NCBI GenBank assembly: GCA_949152475.1 | Contig: OX424564.1 | Span: 39,864,165 to 39,928,164, forward strand | From: Terebella lapidaria | Taxonomy: Eukaryota; Annelida; Polychaeta; Terebellida; Terebellidae | Length of the DNA stretch: 64,000 nucleotides | Reading direction: 5' to 3' | Shown: one piece after another, positions 10,311 through 22,100 of the stretch | Layout: every line of letters starts with the position of its first letter | How positions within the stretch are numbered: the stretch's first letter is position 1 | Position numbers and translations under genes: made by a program | The notes under the pieces: model-generated | What the model was told of the DNA's origin: nothing | The model's input: only the letters and a program-made list of their open reading frames with translations | Database searches by the model: none

Positions 10311-13300
10311 TGTATTAGTGAAACATGGCTAGATCCATCAATAGTGGATAATGATGTATCAATTGATGGGTATTACACTTATAGACGGGACAGAAACAGA
10401 CATGGTGGTGGAGTGTTAATCTATGTCTCAAGAAATTTAATATCGATTAGACGCGACGATTTGGAGTCTAACTCAGTTGAATGCATTTGGATTCAAGTAA
10501 ACATTGGATCCGATAAACTCCTGGTGTCGGTCTATTATCGTCCACCCATTACTAATAATTTGTCTGTTAATGTGCAGAGGTTTATAGAATCGTTCCAGTT
10601 TAGTATGGACAATGCCCTGCTACTGGACGTAGACTGCATCATAATCACTGGTGACTTCAACGATAGATGTTTAGAATGGGATGATGACCATCGTTCTAGT
10701 GAGCTGAGATTAGCTTTTGTAGATGTTCTTAACTCGTACAATTTGCACCAGCTGGTCTCAGAGCAACAAGATACACTGAAACTTCAGCCACGTTGTTGGA
10801 TCTAATAATCACTGATTCACCAGGATATTTATCAGATATACAGGTTCACTCACCTTTATCAAACATGGACCATTGTATTGTTTCATGCAGCTGTGCATTT
10901 TCTTACATCAAAGATAAGCCATATCGTAGGGATATCTGGGACTACTCAAATGCGAATTATCCTGATTTGAGCGAAGCCCTGAATAATTTTTCATTCGATA
11001 TTGCTGATGATATTGACACTCGGACCGCTAAATTCACGGATTTTATTTTGGACACGTCAAAGACATTCATACCTTTTAAATCCGTTGTAATTAGACCAGG
11101 AGATAAACCGTACGTTACCAGTGCATGTCGGCACGCTGACTCTGTTCGGGATAGACGGCATAAGCGTTACCGCCGTACCGGTAATCCATATCATTATGAA
11201 ATTTATAAAGAGAAGCGCAGGAGATCAAAAATTGTTCGTATTCTTGCAAAAAAGGCATATAATGAAAAGATGGTTAATAAATTAAATAATCCCGTAACAC
11301 CAAAGGAATATTGGAAGGTGGCCAAAAGCTTATTGGGCGCAAAGGTAAATTCTGGTATTCCAACTCTCATTGATAATGGGTCAAGCTATTCGACAAATAT
11401 AGGCAAAGCTACGTTATTAAATGAATATTTTGCTGAACAGTGTTCGATCCTTGAACCCCCCAGTGCAATGCCACCCTTGTTTTATACAACATGTTCCCGT
11501 TTCACAGATGTACGTGTTCAGTACAATGATGTGTTGAACGTGCTCTCTCATCTCGATACGAACAAAGCGAATGACCCAGATGGCATAAGCAATAGACTTC
11601 TAAGAAATGTATCTCCTTCTGTATGTGGTCATATAACCGATCTATTTAATTTTTCACTACGTACTGGAAAATATCCTGACTTGTGGAAACGGGCCAATAT
11701 TACACCTCTATAAAAATGGTGACAGCAATATCAAATCAAATTATAGACCTGTGTCCTTAATTTCTGTTCTGGGGAAAGTACTAGAACGTCTTGTATTCAA
11801 TCAGTTGTATAACTACTGTCTGACGAGCGGTCTCTTAACATGGAGAAATTCGGGATTTAAACCGTTGGATTCAGCAATGAATCAGTTGGTCATGTTAACA
11901 CATAATATATATCAGAATCTTGACATGCATATGGATGTTTGTATGGTATTTCTGGACATCTCCAAGGCATTCGACAGCGTATGGCATGCCGGCTTGATTC
12001 ATAAACTTCAATCAATAGGTGTTTCAGGATCAATGTTATCATGGATAGTTGATTACTTGATGAACAGATCACAACGCGTGGTCATTCAAGGTCAGCAGTC
12101 TCCTTTTCTCGGCATAGGCGCAGGTGTTCCCCAGGGGTCTATTCTGGGAACACTGTTATTTCTAGTTTTCATTAATGACATAACTGTTGGTATTGAGAGT
12201 GATATTTTCCTATATGCAGATGATACATGCCTCATGAAAGTAATTACTGACCCAAGAAATATTGAATTGAATCAATGGGCCGGTCAATGGGCTGTCTCAT
12301 TCAGCGCCATAAAATCTAATATGATCGTGTTCTCGAGAAAAAAAGACAGATTAAATTATGATCCTATTATTTTTAATAAGCAAGAAATTTCTAGAGTGGC
12401 TCAACATAGACATCTGGGAATTATTTTCACAGAAGACATGACTTGGGACATGCATATCCATGATCGGATTTCTAAAGCTGGGCCCATGTTGAATATGCTG
12501 AAAAGATTGGCTTATGTATTGCCAAGGAAATGTAAGGAGACTATTTATACCACTTTCATTAGACCTATTTTGGAATATGGAAATTTGATATATAACAACT
12601 GTCCAGATTATCTGTCGGGTGCCTTGGAGCGGGTCCAGAGATCATCAGCGTTGACATGCACTGGTGCTTATAATTCAGTCAGTAATACTGCCCTGCTCAA
12701 TGACTTGGGATGGCCCACACTAAAGGTGCGACGAAATTATTATCGGTTATGCATGATGTATAAAGTAATGAATGGCCTTACTCCGCCGTATATCTCTGAA
12801 CTCTGCCCGGGCGTGGTTTCCGCAACACATCATTATGAAGTACGGAATGCTAGAGACCTAAGAGTTCCCCGAGCTCGGACATTTGCCTATAAGAAATCAT
12901 TTTTCATTTCCGCTGCAGATGCATGGAATAATTTAAGTTCTTCTATAAAATTGGCCCCTTCTTTTCCTGTATTCAAGCGAAGGATTAAGGATTCATTTTT
13001 CCCGGAGAGTAACCCCTTATATTGTTACGGTACAGGCCGTGGTCCTGTACATCAGGCTCGTATGCGAATGGGGCTAAGTGGACTAAACAGTCATAGGAAG
13101 AAATATAACTTCATTAATAGTTCAGTTTGTGGAAGCTGTGGCTTCTGCAACGAGGATACCATTCATTACATTCTACATTGCCCAACCTATCGAGCTGCTC
13201 GGCTCAAGATGCTCGCCACCTGTGCCCCCTTCCTATCACAACTAGTTGGACCTTTCACAGTTGAGAACTTAAGTTCTGCTCAGATGAGAATTATATGTGA

Positions 13301-13400
13301 TACATTTTTAAAGGGTAATATTTCACTCTCTATTGATGATAATCATGCTTTATTTGATGCATTTTATCTATATATTTCAGAATCAAATCGATTCTTGTGA
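10311..13400 (+). pseudogene. LINE ORF2 (endonuclease and reverse transcriptase), frameshifted
   Basis: Three consecutive frames carry the product. About 10311-10800 holds the apurinic-type endonuclease with SETWL, GGGVLIYV and IITGDFND. About 10793-11713 holds its end (LDLIITDSP, MDHCIVSC) and the linker. About 11720-13400 holds the reverse transcriptase with YRPVSL, FLDISKAFDSVWH, GVPQGSILG and YADD, plus the thumb. The C-terminus has a cysteine/histidine cluster, CGSCGFCN and HYILHC, of the kind seen at the end of many LINE ORF2 proteins. Frame changes lie near 10.80 and 11.71-11.75 kb, so the copy is dead. There is no full N-terminus. The exact clade cannot be settled by eye. Confidence 0.88.
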
Positions 13401-13539
13401 AATGAATGATAATTACTGTTGTTTTTTTGAAAGTGAGAACGAAATCGCTAGGTTTGTACGACCCGTCCTGGACGAGGAGTAAATATGCGTTTGAAAATCC
13501 TCGATAAATAAATTACGTTTAAATAAAAAAAAAAAAAAA
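10311..13539 (+). mobile_element. 5'-truncated non-LTR retrotransposon (Jockey/CR1-like group)
   Basis: An endonuclease plus reverse transcriptase LINE. It enters inside the endonuclease domain (ISETWLDPS at about 10316) directly after the module ending at 10310. It ends in a 3' UTR with ATAAATAAATTACG and a poly-A tail at 13525-13539. Beyond the tail lies a Gypsy-like pol fossil of the opposite strand, so the LINE joins two unlike flanks. No target duplication was found, which fits 5' truncation or a rearranged target. The 3' UTR is short, about 140 bp. Confidence 0.9.
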
Positions 13540-14355
13540 CCCAGCAGTTTGTATCCGATCTAGGACCACTTCCAGATTGGCAAGCGCCTGTTCAAAAGTG
13601 CGTCCGTATGCTATCACATCGTCCAGATAGCACATACATATAGTCCATAGATATCCGCGGAGAATTGTCTCCATGAGACGCTCGAAGGTTGCCGGTGCGT
13701 TACCCAGTCCGAACGACACAACCTTGAACTGGTACAGGCCCTTCCTAGTGGCAAAGGCGGTTTTCGGTCGATCAACTGGGTCCACCTCGACTTGCCAGTA
13801 TCTGGAGGCAAGATCCAGGGCCGAAAAGTACGTGGCTCCAGCGAGCGCATCATGCATATCCTGGATATTCGGCAAGGGGTACGAATCTTTCCGTGTGACA
13901 TCATTGAGTAGTCTGTAATCAACACAGAATCGTACCTGTCCATTCTTTTTCCGCACGAGCACTACTTGTGAGCTCCAAGGTGAGTCCGATGACTCAATGC
14001 ATCCGAGCCGTAACATTTTGTCAACCTCTTTATCAATGATGTGTTGTTGAGTCTGAGGGACACAGTGCTGTCGTTGGTGAATCGGGGCATAACTTCAGTG
14101 TCAATCCGATGCTGCACGACTTGAGTCCGTTCCAGCTGTCTGTCCGGGCACATATAAGTGTCCTTATATCTCTACACTAGGTTAGCGCATTGGCGCTGTT
14201 GCTCCGGTGCTAACCCAGCTCGAGTCTCCGTTGACATCACGGATAGTCGCAGTCGTAGGGCGCAGGGTGCGCTGTGTGAGGGGTACACAATGGAGTAGAT
14301 CTCGGCAAAGCAATGAGATTTGTGCCCCCGAGTCTAGTACTGCCTTGAGAGTTCG
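13540..14355 (-). mobile_element. Ty3/Gypsy-like pol fossil (protease to reverse transcriptase)
   Basis: Minus-strand remains of an LTR-retrotransposon pol. There is an aspartic-protease stretch with VLDSGAQISLL near 14300, a pre-RT stretch with VQHRIDT near 14120, and the first part of a Gypsy-type reverse transcriptase with RFCVDYRLLN, YPLPNIQD, FSALDLASRYWQVEV and YLDDVIAYG. It is broken in several places and incomplete at both ends. A LINE poly-A tail abuts one side and a Penelope-like element the other. No LTRs are seen. It predates both insertions. Confidence 0.88.
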
Positions 14356-14403
14356 TTTACAGGCAGGCAGGCAGGCAAGTAAGTAAGTAAGTTTTGGAGA
14401 GTA

Positions 14404-16636
14404 TTAAAAATTTTGATGCTTCTTGTAAGCTGTTGCAATTTTAATATCACCATCAGTATTTTTGTTGAGTTGTTTCATATGCTTGTTAACAATTTGGCCC
14501 GAAAGAGCACCTGTTTTTGAGAAGGGTACTATATACACCAGGTCGAATTTATTTTTACTTTTGTTCAAAGGGTCATACTTTGTAATTTTTTTAACGTTGA
14601 GGTCATGAGGTTCGAAAGTGCCTAGAGTATCAATCCAACAATATTCCCTTTCAAGTCGCCATTGTTTGTTTAAAAGTTCATCACCAAGATCGGAAACCTG
14701 TTCAATTGGTAAAAGAGAAAAACATTCAATGGAAAGTTCAGTTTTGCTGTGAACTTTAGATAGATGACTGTATAATGCATTTTCCTCATTGCAGCTAGTT
14801 ATTGCAGCACGGTGACGATTGTTTCTGAATTTGAGTGATTTACCGGTTTCACCTACATATTGTTTTTCGCAAAGCTTACAAGTGTATAGATAAATTATAT
14901 TTTCTGAGTTGCAATCCAAAGCTGAGTTGATTGAGTAGGTTTGTTCAAAAACTGATCTTGAGAAATTTTGACAATTTGGAACTAAATGACATGTCTGACA
15001 TTGTCTAGAATTACAAGGTTTTGAACCTGATGAGCTGGAAGTGGGCAATTGAAAATCAGCACCTATTCTTTTCTCACTGTTTAGAATTCTCAATGTTTCA
15101 TTCATTATTTTGTGAAGCCAACATTTTGAATAGTTACATTTCGAAAGTGCCTTGAATAATGTTTGGCAAGCTGATTCAACATCATCTGGGTATGACCAAA
15201 TTCGGAAAAATCGAAAAACTTGGGACTTGATTAGTCCTTTATAAGTGTGATTTGGATGAAAAGAGAGCTTATGCAGCAACTGATGAGTATCCGTTGGTTT
15301 GAAGGAAACTTTTGCTTTTAATGTGTTGTCTTTGCTCCTGAACAGAGTAGTATCCAGAAAATTAACTGAATCAGTACTAATTTCAGCTTTGAACTTGATT
15401 GATGCCCTATGAGAATTGAATATTTCGAGAAACTGATTAAATTTGGAAATGCCGTGTGGCAAAATGAGGAAAATGTCATCTAAATACCTATAATAGCAAT
15501 CTGGTTTGAATAGACACTTTTGTAAAGCTTGCTTTTCAAATGTAGCCATATAAATATCTGCATAATGAGGTGCATATTTCTGACCCATGGCTGTGCCTGA
15601 AACTTGTAGGAATGTCTTGCCGTCAAATTCAAAGTCATTACATTTAAGTGAAAATTCCAATAATTCTATTATACCTTTGAATAGTTCGTTGTGTTTCAGA
15701 GTCGGGAATGCATTTTTAATTGCTTGGATACCTTCTTCATGATTTATATTAGTATACATACTTTCAACATCTAAAGTGATTAGTAAAGAATTTGGATCTA
15801 GTTCAAGCCCTCTATCTAAAAAGTCATACGTGTTTTTTATTTATGACGGATGCTTATTTGCTCGATCTTTTATATATGAATCAATATACATGGCTACTTT
15901 TTCAGATTCCCTACTACAATCAGAAACAATTGGGCGCCCTGGAGGCATTACATTTGGAATTGGCCAGGAGTCTTTGGGTTTATGAATTTTAGGTAGCATA
16001 ATATAAAATCTTCTTTGACGAGGACGTTCTGGTGGTAAAAGAAATTGGAATACTTTTTCAGAAAGGCATCCAGAATTGCGTAATCCTTTCAAAATTAGTT
16101 ATTTTTTCTGAATTTTCTGGGTAAAGAGGAGTGTCAATTTCTCTGTAGTGAGCTGGATTGTATAAATGACGAAAGCCTTCATTAATATTATTTTGCTTAT
16201 CCATAATTATGACTGCACTACCTTTATCTGCTTTTTTAATTACCAAGTCTACGTTATTTTGTAAATCCTTTATAGTTTTATATTCCATTTCCGTTAGGTT
16301 TTTGGTTTCTGGTTGAATTTTCAAATTTTCAATTTCTTTAGATATTGCCGAAATGCAATCTAAAACAGGCTTGTCAATCATGGAACTGGGTGGAGTCCAG
16401 GTAGATTTTGGAGTGAATTTTGATCTATTTGTAAATGAATTTGGACGGTGAGAAAAATAATTTTGAAGTTTGAGTTTTCTACCAAAATCTTGCGCAGCTT
16501 GTTCAATTGAATCCAATGTTATTTTGGGTGTGGGAACAAATGTCAAACCACGATTTAGAAGAGCGATTTCTGTGTCCAAAAGTGTAAATTTGGAAAGGTT
16601 TACAACATTATTAGTCGTACTTGAGTTCGGTGGACT
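14404..16636 (-). pseudogene. Penelope-type reverse transcriptase with GIY-YIG endonuclease
   Basis: Penelope-like proteins copy RNA with a telomerase-related reverse transcriptase and nick DNA with a GIY-YIG domain. In order, the sequence shows LLNRGLTFVPTP, ADKGSAVIIMD, a PKIHKP stretch, PGRPIVSD, DVESMYTNI, SGTAMGQKYAP and YRYLDDIF. A cysteine linker CNSRQCQTC follows, then the GIY-YIG core IIYLYTCKLCEKQYVGET. The CxxC inside the GIY-YIG core recalls Neptune-type members. The reading unit is open from just 11 bp past the stop of the upstream ORF and has no ATG before SSMIDK, so coupled translation or a fusion is likely in intact relatives. Two breaks are visible, near 16.07 and 15.84 kb. 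About 740 codons fits the family. Confidence 0.92.
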
Positions 16637-16647
16637 CTAAGAATGAT

Positions 16648-17339
16648 TTAGTTTAAATGACTGAGCCAGAATTTCAACATTTCATTGGCCGTTTGCTCAG
16701 TCCAATGAATGTTATCTGGCTGTGTAGAGAACTTGATTGGATCCAACTGTTTAACGACTGTGAGATTGCTGAAACGTGAACTCATGTCATCCAAAGCCCT
16801 GTTAATCATATCCAAGTTGCGTTTCTCTACATACGGAAGATTGTCTGAGTAATTTTTGGAATAAAAACTTTGGAGTGGGGGAAGATTCGGAAAGCACTGC
16901 TGAGCATATTCCTCAGCTCTGGAATTGAAGAATCACTTGGTTTGGAGCGTCGATTGTTCAGGCCTACAGTTAAGATTAAGTTTTTGGGGGCATCAAATGA
17001 TTTTTTACAGGCCGTGAACATCATTCTCAGATGGTTGAACAAAGCTCCAGGATAAGACACAACTTGGATATCACTGACGGGGGATTTGGTGATGCGAGAG
17101 AGGTCAGAAGAGCCGAGGACGACAGTGGAGGAAGTTAGTTTAGGAAGGGCCCAAAGAGTTTTGGGCCCTCTGATAGTGGAAGAAGAGACATGGAAAGTGG
17201 TGTTATGAGAGTGTTTAGGAGAGTCAAAGCGAAAGCGTTTGCCTTCAGGTAGAGAGGAGGGTGAGAGTTCAGGAGAAGAAGGAGAGCGCAGACGCCGTTT
17301 GGGCGTGGCACTAAGGCGGTTATCAGGAGAAGAGCGAGA
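16648..17339 (-). pseudogene. SGNH-hydrolase-like ORF upstream of Penelope RT
   Basis: About 230 codons, open at the 5' end (no start before the junction at 17340). The first 60 residues are basic and Ser/Pro-rich (PKRRLRSPSSPE). Then comes TVVLGSSDLSRI, which fits block I of SGNH esterases with GSS in place of GDS. Next is LILTVGLNNRR in the place of block III (GxND), and near the end DNIHWTEQTA, which matches the C-terminal D-x-x-H block. There is one frame change near 16.85 kb. SGNH domains are known in ORF1 of CR1-type LINEs. Here the ORF abuts the Penelope RT unit instead. Loss of the usual Asp and Gly-Asn-Asp residues suggests a binding rather than a catalytic role, or decay. Confidence 0.7.
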
Positions 17340-18010
17340 TAGAAAATTTTCCGCAAATGAAGCTAATGTGTGCCTTCCATGACAGTTTGTCGTCGATCAT
17401 GAGGCCGAGATAATTCGTGTTTCTGTTCTGTGAATGACCATGCTGTCAACACAAATTTCAATGAGACAATTGTGGTCTCGATTATTTTGCAATGGAATAT
17501 CGTAACACTAGTTTTGTCTGGGTGTAGGGTAAGCCGGTTGGATATGAACCATTTGATAACTTGACACACAGCAAGTTTAGCACTGTTATTTAATTCGGTA
17601 CATGATGAATTGTGAATAAATATACTAGTGTCGTCGGCAGATAGACGACAGGGCACATCATGTGAGTTTTGTATATCATTAATATAAATTAAAAACAACA
17701 AGGGCCCCAACACCGAGCCCTGTGGGACACCGGCTGGTATAATACCAGCACGAGAGTAGACTTCATTTACGTCAATTATTTGTTTTCTGTCGGTGAGATA
17801 ACTAACTAATAAATCATGACATTTAGGCCTACCACGCAACCCATAATACAATAATTTCGTCTTACCGACGTGATCAACCGTATCGAATGCTTTTTTTAAA
17901 TCAAAGAATACACGCAGTACATTTTCACCGCGATCTAAATTATGACATATATTATTTGCGATTTCTAATAGCGAATGTACGGAAGCCCATAGGTGACATG
18001 CGCATGAATA
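17340..18010 (-). pseudogene. Non-LTR reverse transcriptase fragment (second LINE)
   Basis: The minus-strand fragment shows HSLLEIANNI, FFDLKKAFDTVDH, GVPQGSVLGPLLFLIYINDI, a degenerate catalytic box (SADDTS in place of YADD), NRLTLHPDKT, and the thumb stretch MIDDKLSWKAHIS near 17375. It starts after the fingers domain and is cut by the Penelope-like element at its 3' side. The endonuclease and the 3' end are missing. It is of the Jockey/CR1/RTE-like group and not the same family as the LINE at 10.3 kb. Confidence 0.85.
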
Positions 18011-18039
18011 AAATCTATGTCTTTTCCAGCAAAAAACTA

Positions 18040-18540
18040 GCACGTTCGAACGTGAAAGCATTTAACACTATCACGTTCGCACGCGGGAACAGTTCAGGCT
18101 ATTGCGTTCACACGTGGAAAGTCATAGGTTACCACGTTCACACGTGGAAGCATTTAATGCTTCCACGTTCGCACGTGGAAACTTCAGGAGCTACCACGTT
18201 CGCACGTGCAAAGATTTGGATGTGGTAGCATCAAATGCTTTCACGTGTGAACGTGGTAGCTTCGAATCTTTCTACGTGTGAACGTAGAAACCTAGATCTT
18301 TCTACGTGCGAACGTGGAAAGGTATAAATGCTTCCACGTGTGAACGTGGTAGCTTTAAAACTTTCTACGTGTGAACGTGGAAACCTACATCTTTCTACGT
18401 TCGAACGTGGTAGGTTTTAGAGTTTCTACGTGCGAACGTGAAAGCATATAATGTTTCCACGTGTGAACGTGGTAGCTTTGAAACTTTCTACGTGTGAACG
18501 TGGAAACCTACATCTTTCTACGTTCGAACGTGATACGTTT
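18040..18540. repeat. Array of about 16 short palindromes, CACGTKYGAACGTGG type
   Basis: Units of about 30 bp, each centred on an imperfect palindrome such as CACGTTCGAACGTG or CACGTGTGAACGTGG, are separated by A/T-rich linkers (AAGCATTTAATGC, AACCTACATCTTTC). The first six units read CACGTTCNCACGTGG. From about 18240 onward the units read the complement, CACGTGNGAACGTGG. The array therefore turns over around 18215-18240. In the right half a four-unit block of about 122 bp is repeated (18340 and 18458). Confidence 0.85.
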
Positions 18541-18544
18541 GACA

Positions 18545-18880
18545 CTTTTTTTCCGAGTGACCGCCAATATCTTGGTGTTCTGCACTCCATCTTGAAGTCT
18601 AGGTTTTGTAGTTTCTGCTGCCTCACAGTGAGCCTTCCCGTCCAGGTCAGCCCTCCTGCTTGGGGGGGGGGGGGGGTTGACCTGGACATTTTTTTGAACT
18701 TTTTTTTTCATTTCAAACACTGATCATCAGAGTGACTGCCCATATCTTTGTGTTCTGCACTCCGTTTTTAAGTCTATGTTTTGTAGTTTCTACTGGCTCA
18801 CAGTGAGTCTCTCAAGACCAGGTCGACCCTCTTGCTTGGGGGGGGGGGGAGGGTTCTACCTTGACTGTTTTTATTTTTTC
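18545..18880 (+). repeat. Hairpin-bearing repeat, two units
   Basis: Each unit of about 170 bp holds GTGTTCTGCACTCC, AGTCTAGGTTTTGTAGTTTC and CCAGGTCAGCCCTCCTGCTT. A G-run (12-14 G) and the complement GACCTGG follow, giving a stem of CCAGGTC with GACCTGG. More units lie at 19846-20325. The family is not recognised. Confidence 0.7.
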
Positions 18881-19845
18881 AACTTTTCTAACTTTCGACA
18901 CTGTGGGTGCTGGTCAGCGTTGACTAGGCTCTCGCCCTGTGAAATCAATCAGAGGCTGGTACGTAGCGCGAGCCGGCTCGCTTGACCAGGCACATAATTT
19001 TTAACTTTGCTGGCCTACTGATTGCCAGTAAATTTCTTCCTACTTATGTGGAAGCAGTGCTGGTCAGCACTGGCTGGGCTGTTTCTGATTGGAACCGAAA
19101 ACAACACGAGGCCTAAACTCTGCAGCCTGCCAGCGTGTTGGTTGAAAACTGATGGGGTCCAGAGAGAGGCAGGTCGCCAATGTATGTATGAGTTTCCTCG
19201 TTGGAAACTGAGGGCACACCGAGCTTTGATCGAGAATTTCCAGCGAAGAATGGGGAAGCGGCACCCTACAAAAAATCACTCCTCAAAAGTGATAATAAAA
19301 GACGGTTGTGGCAGGCTGTTCATTGATGGGACACTGCAAACTAAAAACTATATATCGGGTAGCGGCGCTCCGTCTTGAAGGTGGTAAGAGGCGGTTGTGC
19401 CAAGCTACACCTCGAAAGGACAAGTATTCGGGTAACGGCGGCCCACAAAACACCACTCCGCCTTAGTCCTTAAGATGAAACTGTAAAATCTCAATCAATG
19501 GGTTAGCGGTGGCCAAAACAAAAGGAAGACTCCGTCTAGAAGGTGACAGGGAGCAGACTAGAGTTTGTGAGGTGTGGAATTCTCAATGATCGGCGAGGTG
19601 TACCCCATGAAAACTTGATATCCCACAACAAAAAACAACTTCATGTGGCACTGCATGGTGTCCATTTCTCCATCCAGTATACCAGTGATATGTTGAAACG
19701 GAGGCCAGAACACCCTTACGTTCATTGTTTGTTGGAGCCAGGAGGGTGTAAGGCTGCGAAGACATACATAGTAACTGGGCATGAGGGTTTCACAACCCAT
19801 TCCCCGGTTTCATGCTTGCCATAATCTATTGGTGTACTTCTTTTT
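18881..19845. other. No gene recognised; anonymous sequence
   Basis: Two open frames (19022-19378 and 19543-19824) have no known motif, and their composition does not argue for coding. GGCGGC/GGCGGCCC and AAAAGGAAGACTCCGTC fragments suggest an old degraded repeat between two blocks of the same hairpin-bearing repeat. Confidence 0.4.
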
Positions 19846-20325
19846 TTTCTCTCTGGCTCCCGGGAGAGCCTTAGTCCAGGTCAGCCCTCCTGCTTGGGGG
19901 GTTCGACCTGGACTTTTTTTCATTTTAAACATTGACCATCCTAGTGACAGCCTATATTCTGGTGTCCTGCACGTCTGGAATTGTAGTTTTTCTTGGCTCA
20001 TAGTGGGCCTTCCAAATCAAGCCTCTCGCTCTGAGGTTTGACCTGGACTTTTTTTTAACTATCAAGCTGTCACTTCGACCAATCACTTTGGCCGTGTCAG
20101 GATGCCCGAGAACTTAAAGGCCGTTGTAGTCACTTTCTGCTTACTATATTTTATGTACTTTCCAGGTCAGCCCTCCTGCTTGGGGGGTTTGACCTGGACA
20201 TTTTTTGTTTCAACTGTTGACACTTTTAATTGAGTGACCGCCCATATCTCGGTGTTCTGCACTCCGTCTTGAAGTCTAGGTTTTGTAGTTTCTGCTGCCT
20301 AACGGTGAGCATTCGACATTGGACG
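19846..20325 (+). repeat. Hairpin-bearing repeat, second block of about three units
   Basis: The marker CCAGGTCAGCCCTCCTGCTT followed by GGGGGG and GACCTGGAC recurs near 19874 and 20163, with a diverged unit near 20010. The companion GTGTTCTGCACTCC and TCTAGGTTTTGTAGTTTCTG segment is at about 20250. It is the same family as 18545-18880. Confidence 0.7.
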
Positions 20326-20453
20326 ACCCTTGCTGGTGAAGGTGATCATTTACACATAGTATGAAAGAACAGTGCATATCGGAAGTATCAGCCAATGGGC
20401 TGCAGGTCAATGTCTCTTTATTGACAATCAAACACAACAGGAACTACAAAATA

Positions 20454-22100
20454 TAGCCCAAGGGCTAAGATAGGTTACCGGACAATTTTGGTTCAAGCAC
20501 CACAGGTGAGACATGACATTGTGATTTACCAATCAAGGTCACCTTTCTGTACATACGTCAATGTCACCATTAGGTGTGCTGCATATAATTTTGTATACAA
20601 CATATATTCATAATACAAATATAATGTCTAACTACAAGTATTTTGTCCGTAAAGGCCAATTTACACATTTCAGGTCAGTCATGACCTTGAGATTAAGCCT
20701 TCACGGTCGACTGACGTCAACCTTAAGGTCACCAAAACATAGCACCAAGGGTGCTGTAGCTTACCGGCAATCATGTGAATTGCGTAGAATACTGAATACA
20801 TATAAATTGTTACACTGATGTTAAAATCAATATGTTAAAACATCTTCGTAAATGTTGATAGAAACACACTTTCTGTATGGACTATAATACAAAATCAAGT
20901 TACATCTTGAAAGATTTTTTTCGTTAATGACAAATTTTCACAGACAGTTGATTCAAAGGCAACAAAACTTATACACATCACAAACGTTCATAAAGATAAT
21001 CTTATACATGATTTTGAGGAAAACTGTCTGAATAGATTTCGAGGAAATGACCACCAAATGCAAAATTCATCGTTTTTTCGACAAAAAAGGTCGTTTTGAC
21101 CTTTCAAGGTTATTGAAGGTCAAATTCAAGGTCACCACTCAAACCGCAATATATGATTTCCCGAAAAAAAAATCCAAAAAAAAGTCCAAAAAAATTTTCA
21201 ATGGCCAAAAAAACATTTTTTTTTTTTTTTTGCTGGAAATGGCTCAAAACGAATAGTGACTCGATTTGGGACAAAAAAAATTTTTTTTGCCGACTCGTCA
21301 AAAAATCAAAATGGCCGCCCCCTCGCAGACTGTCATTTCAAAGGCAACGAAATTTATATACATCACAAAGGTACATAAGGAGAAGCTTATACATAATTTT
21401 GAGGAAAACTGTCTGAATAGATTTCGAGAAAATGCCCACCAAAGGCAAAATTCATCGTTTTCTCGACAAAAAAGGTCGTTTTGACCTTTCAAGGTCACTG
21501 AAGGTCAAATTCAAGGTCACCACTCAAACCGCAATACATGATTTCCCATTTGAATGTGCCAATACTTAGGCTCTATCTTGAAGTGTTCTATGAGATTACT
21601 CTGCATAGCTCCCATTATGAAGGAAAAATTGGGTGAAAAGAATTTTCAATGGTCAAAAAAAAATTTTTTTTTTTTGCTGGAAATGGCTCAAAACGAATAG
21701 TGACTTGATTTGGAACAAAAAAATTTTTTTCGCCGACCCGTCAAAAAATCAAAATGGCCGACACACGCAGACCGGCAATTCAAGGGCATCAAAACTTATA
21801 CATGTCATAGAGGTACATGAGAGGAATGTTTTGAAACAAAAATCTCAAAACTGATCAGACAGTTTTTGAGAAAATGGCCACCAAAGTCCAAAATTGGCAA
21901 TTTTTCGTCAAAAATGGCCGCCAAATCGGCAAAAACGATTCAATCAAAAAAATTTAAAAAACGTTTTTAGATATTGGCCTAAGGTATGTTCTGACAAATT
22001 TATGGGGAAATTCATCATGCCAAAAAAAAGTTACAGACCCGGACGGATGACGGACGAAAAACCACGGTAATAGCTTATCGACCCAAAGGGCCGGTAAGCT
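20454..22100 (-). mobile_element. Rolling-circle-like family A, copy A1
   Basis: Read on the minus strand, the element starts with a palindrome (22072-22100, AGCTTACCGGC type). It runs through CGTCCG-rich, A/T-rich and AAATGGCCGCC segments. It ends with GTCCGGTAACCTA, the small hairpin TAGCCCTTGGGCTA (20454-20467) and T-rich flank. There is no ORF. Inside are GACCTTTCAAGGTCA and AAGGTCAAATTCAAGGTCAC motifs. The same block order recurs in A3 (29305-30635). This is non-autonomous and best compared with Helentron-associated elements (HINE/DINE-like). Confidence 0.65.

Larger units (their letters stand above)
14356..17339 (-). mobile_element. Penelope-like element, 5' truncated
   Basis: Minus-strand retroelement with two reading units: an SGNH-hydrolase-like ORF, then a Penelope-type reverse transcriptase fused to a GIY-YIG endonuclease. 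The 3' end carries a tetranucleotide tail, (CTTA)n then (CTGC)n, at 14363-14394 on the plus strand. It borders the Gypsy-like fossil. The 5' end stops inside the first ORF, where a LINE fragment of the same orientation begins at about 17340. It is degenerate, with a small number of breaks. Confidence 0.88.

Noticed and set aside
19022-19824. Two possible small genes (118 and 93 codons)
   Set aside because: No domain, no splice context, and they lie between blocks of one repeat family.
20454-22100. Classifying family A as a cut-and-paste MITE with AGGTTACC TIRs
   Set aside because: The inverted motif is terminal at one end but lies inside a second hairpin at the other. No target duplication is seen, and 5' ends can be stacked, so a rolling-circle type fits better.
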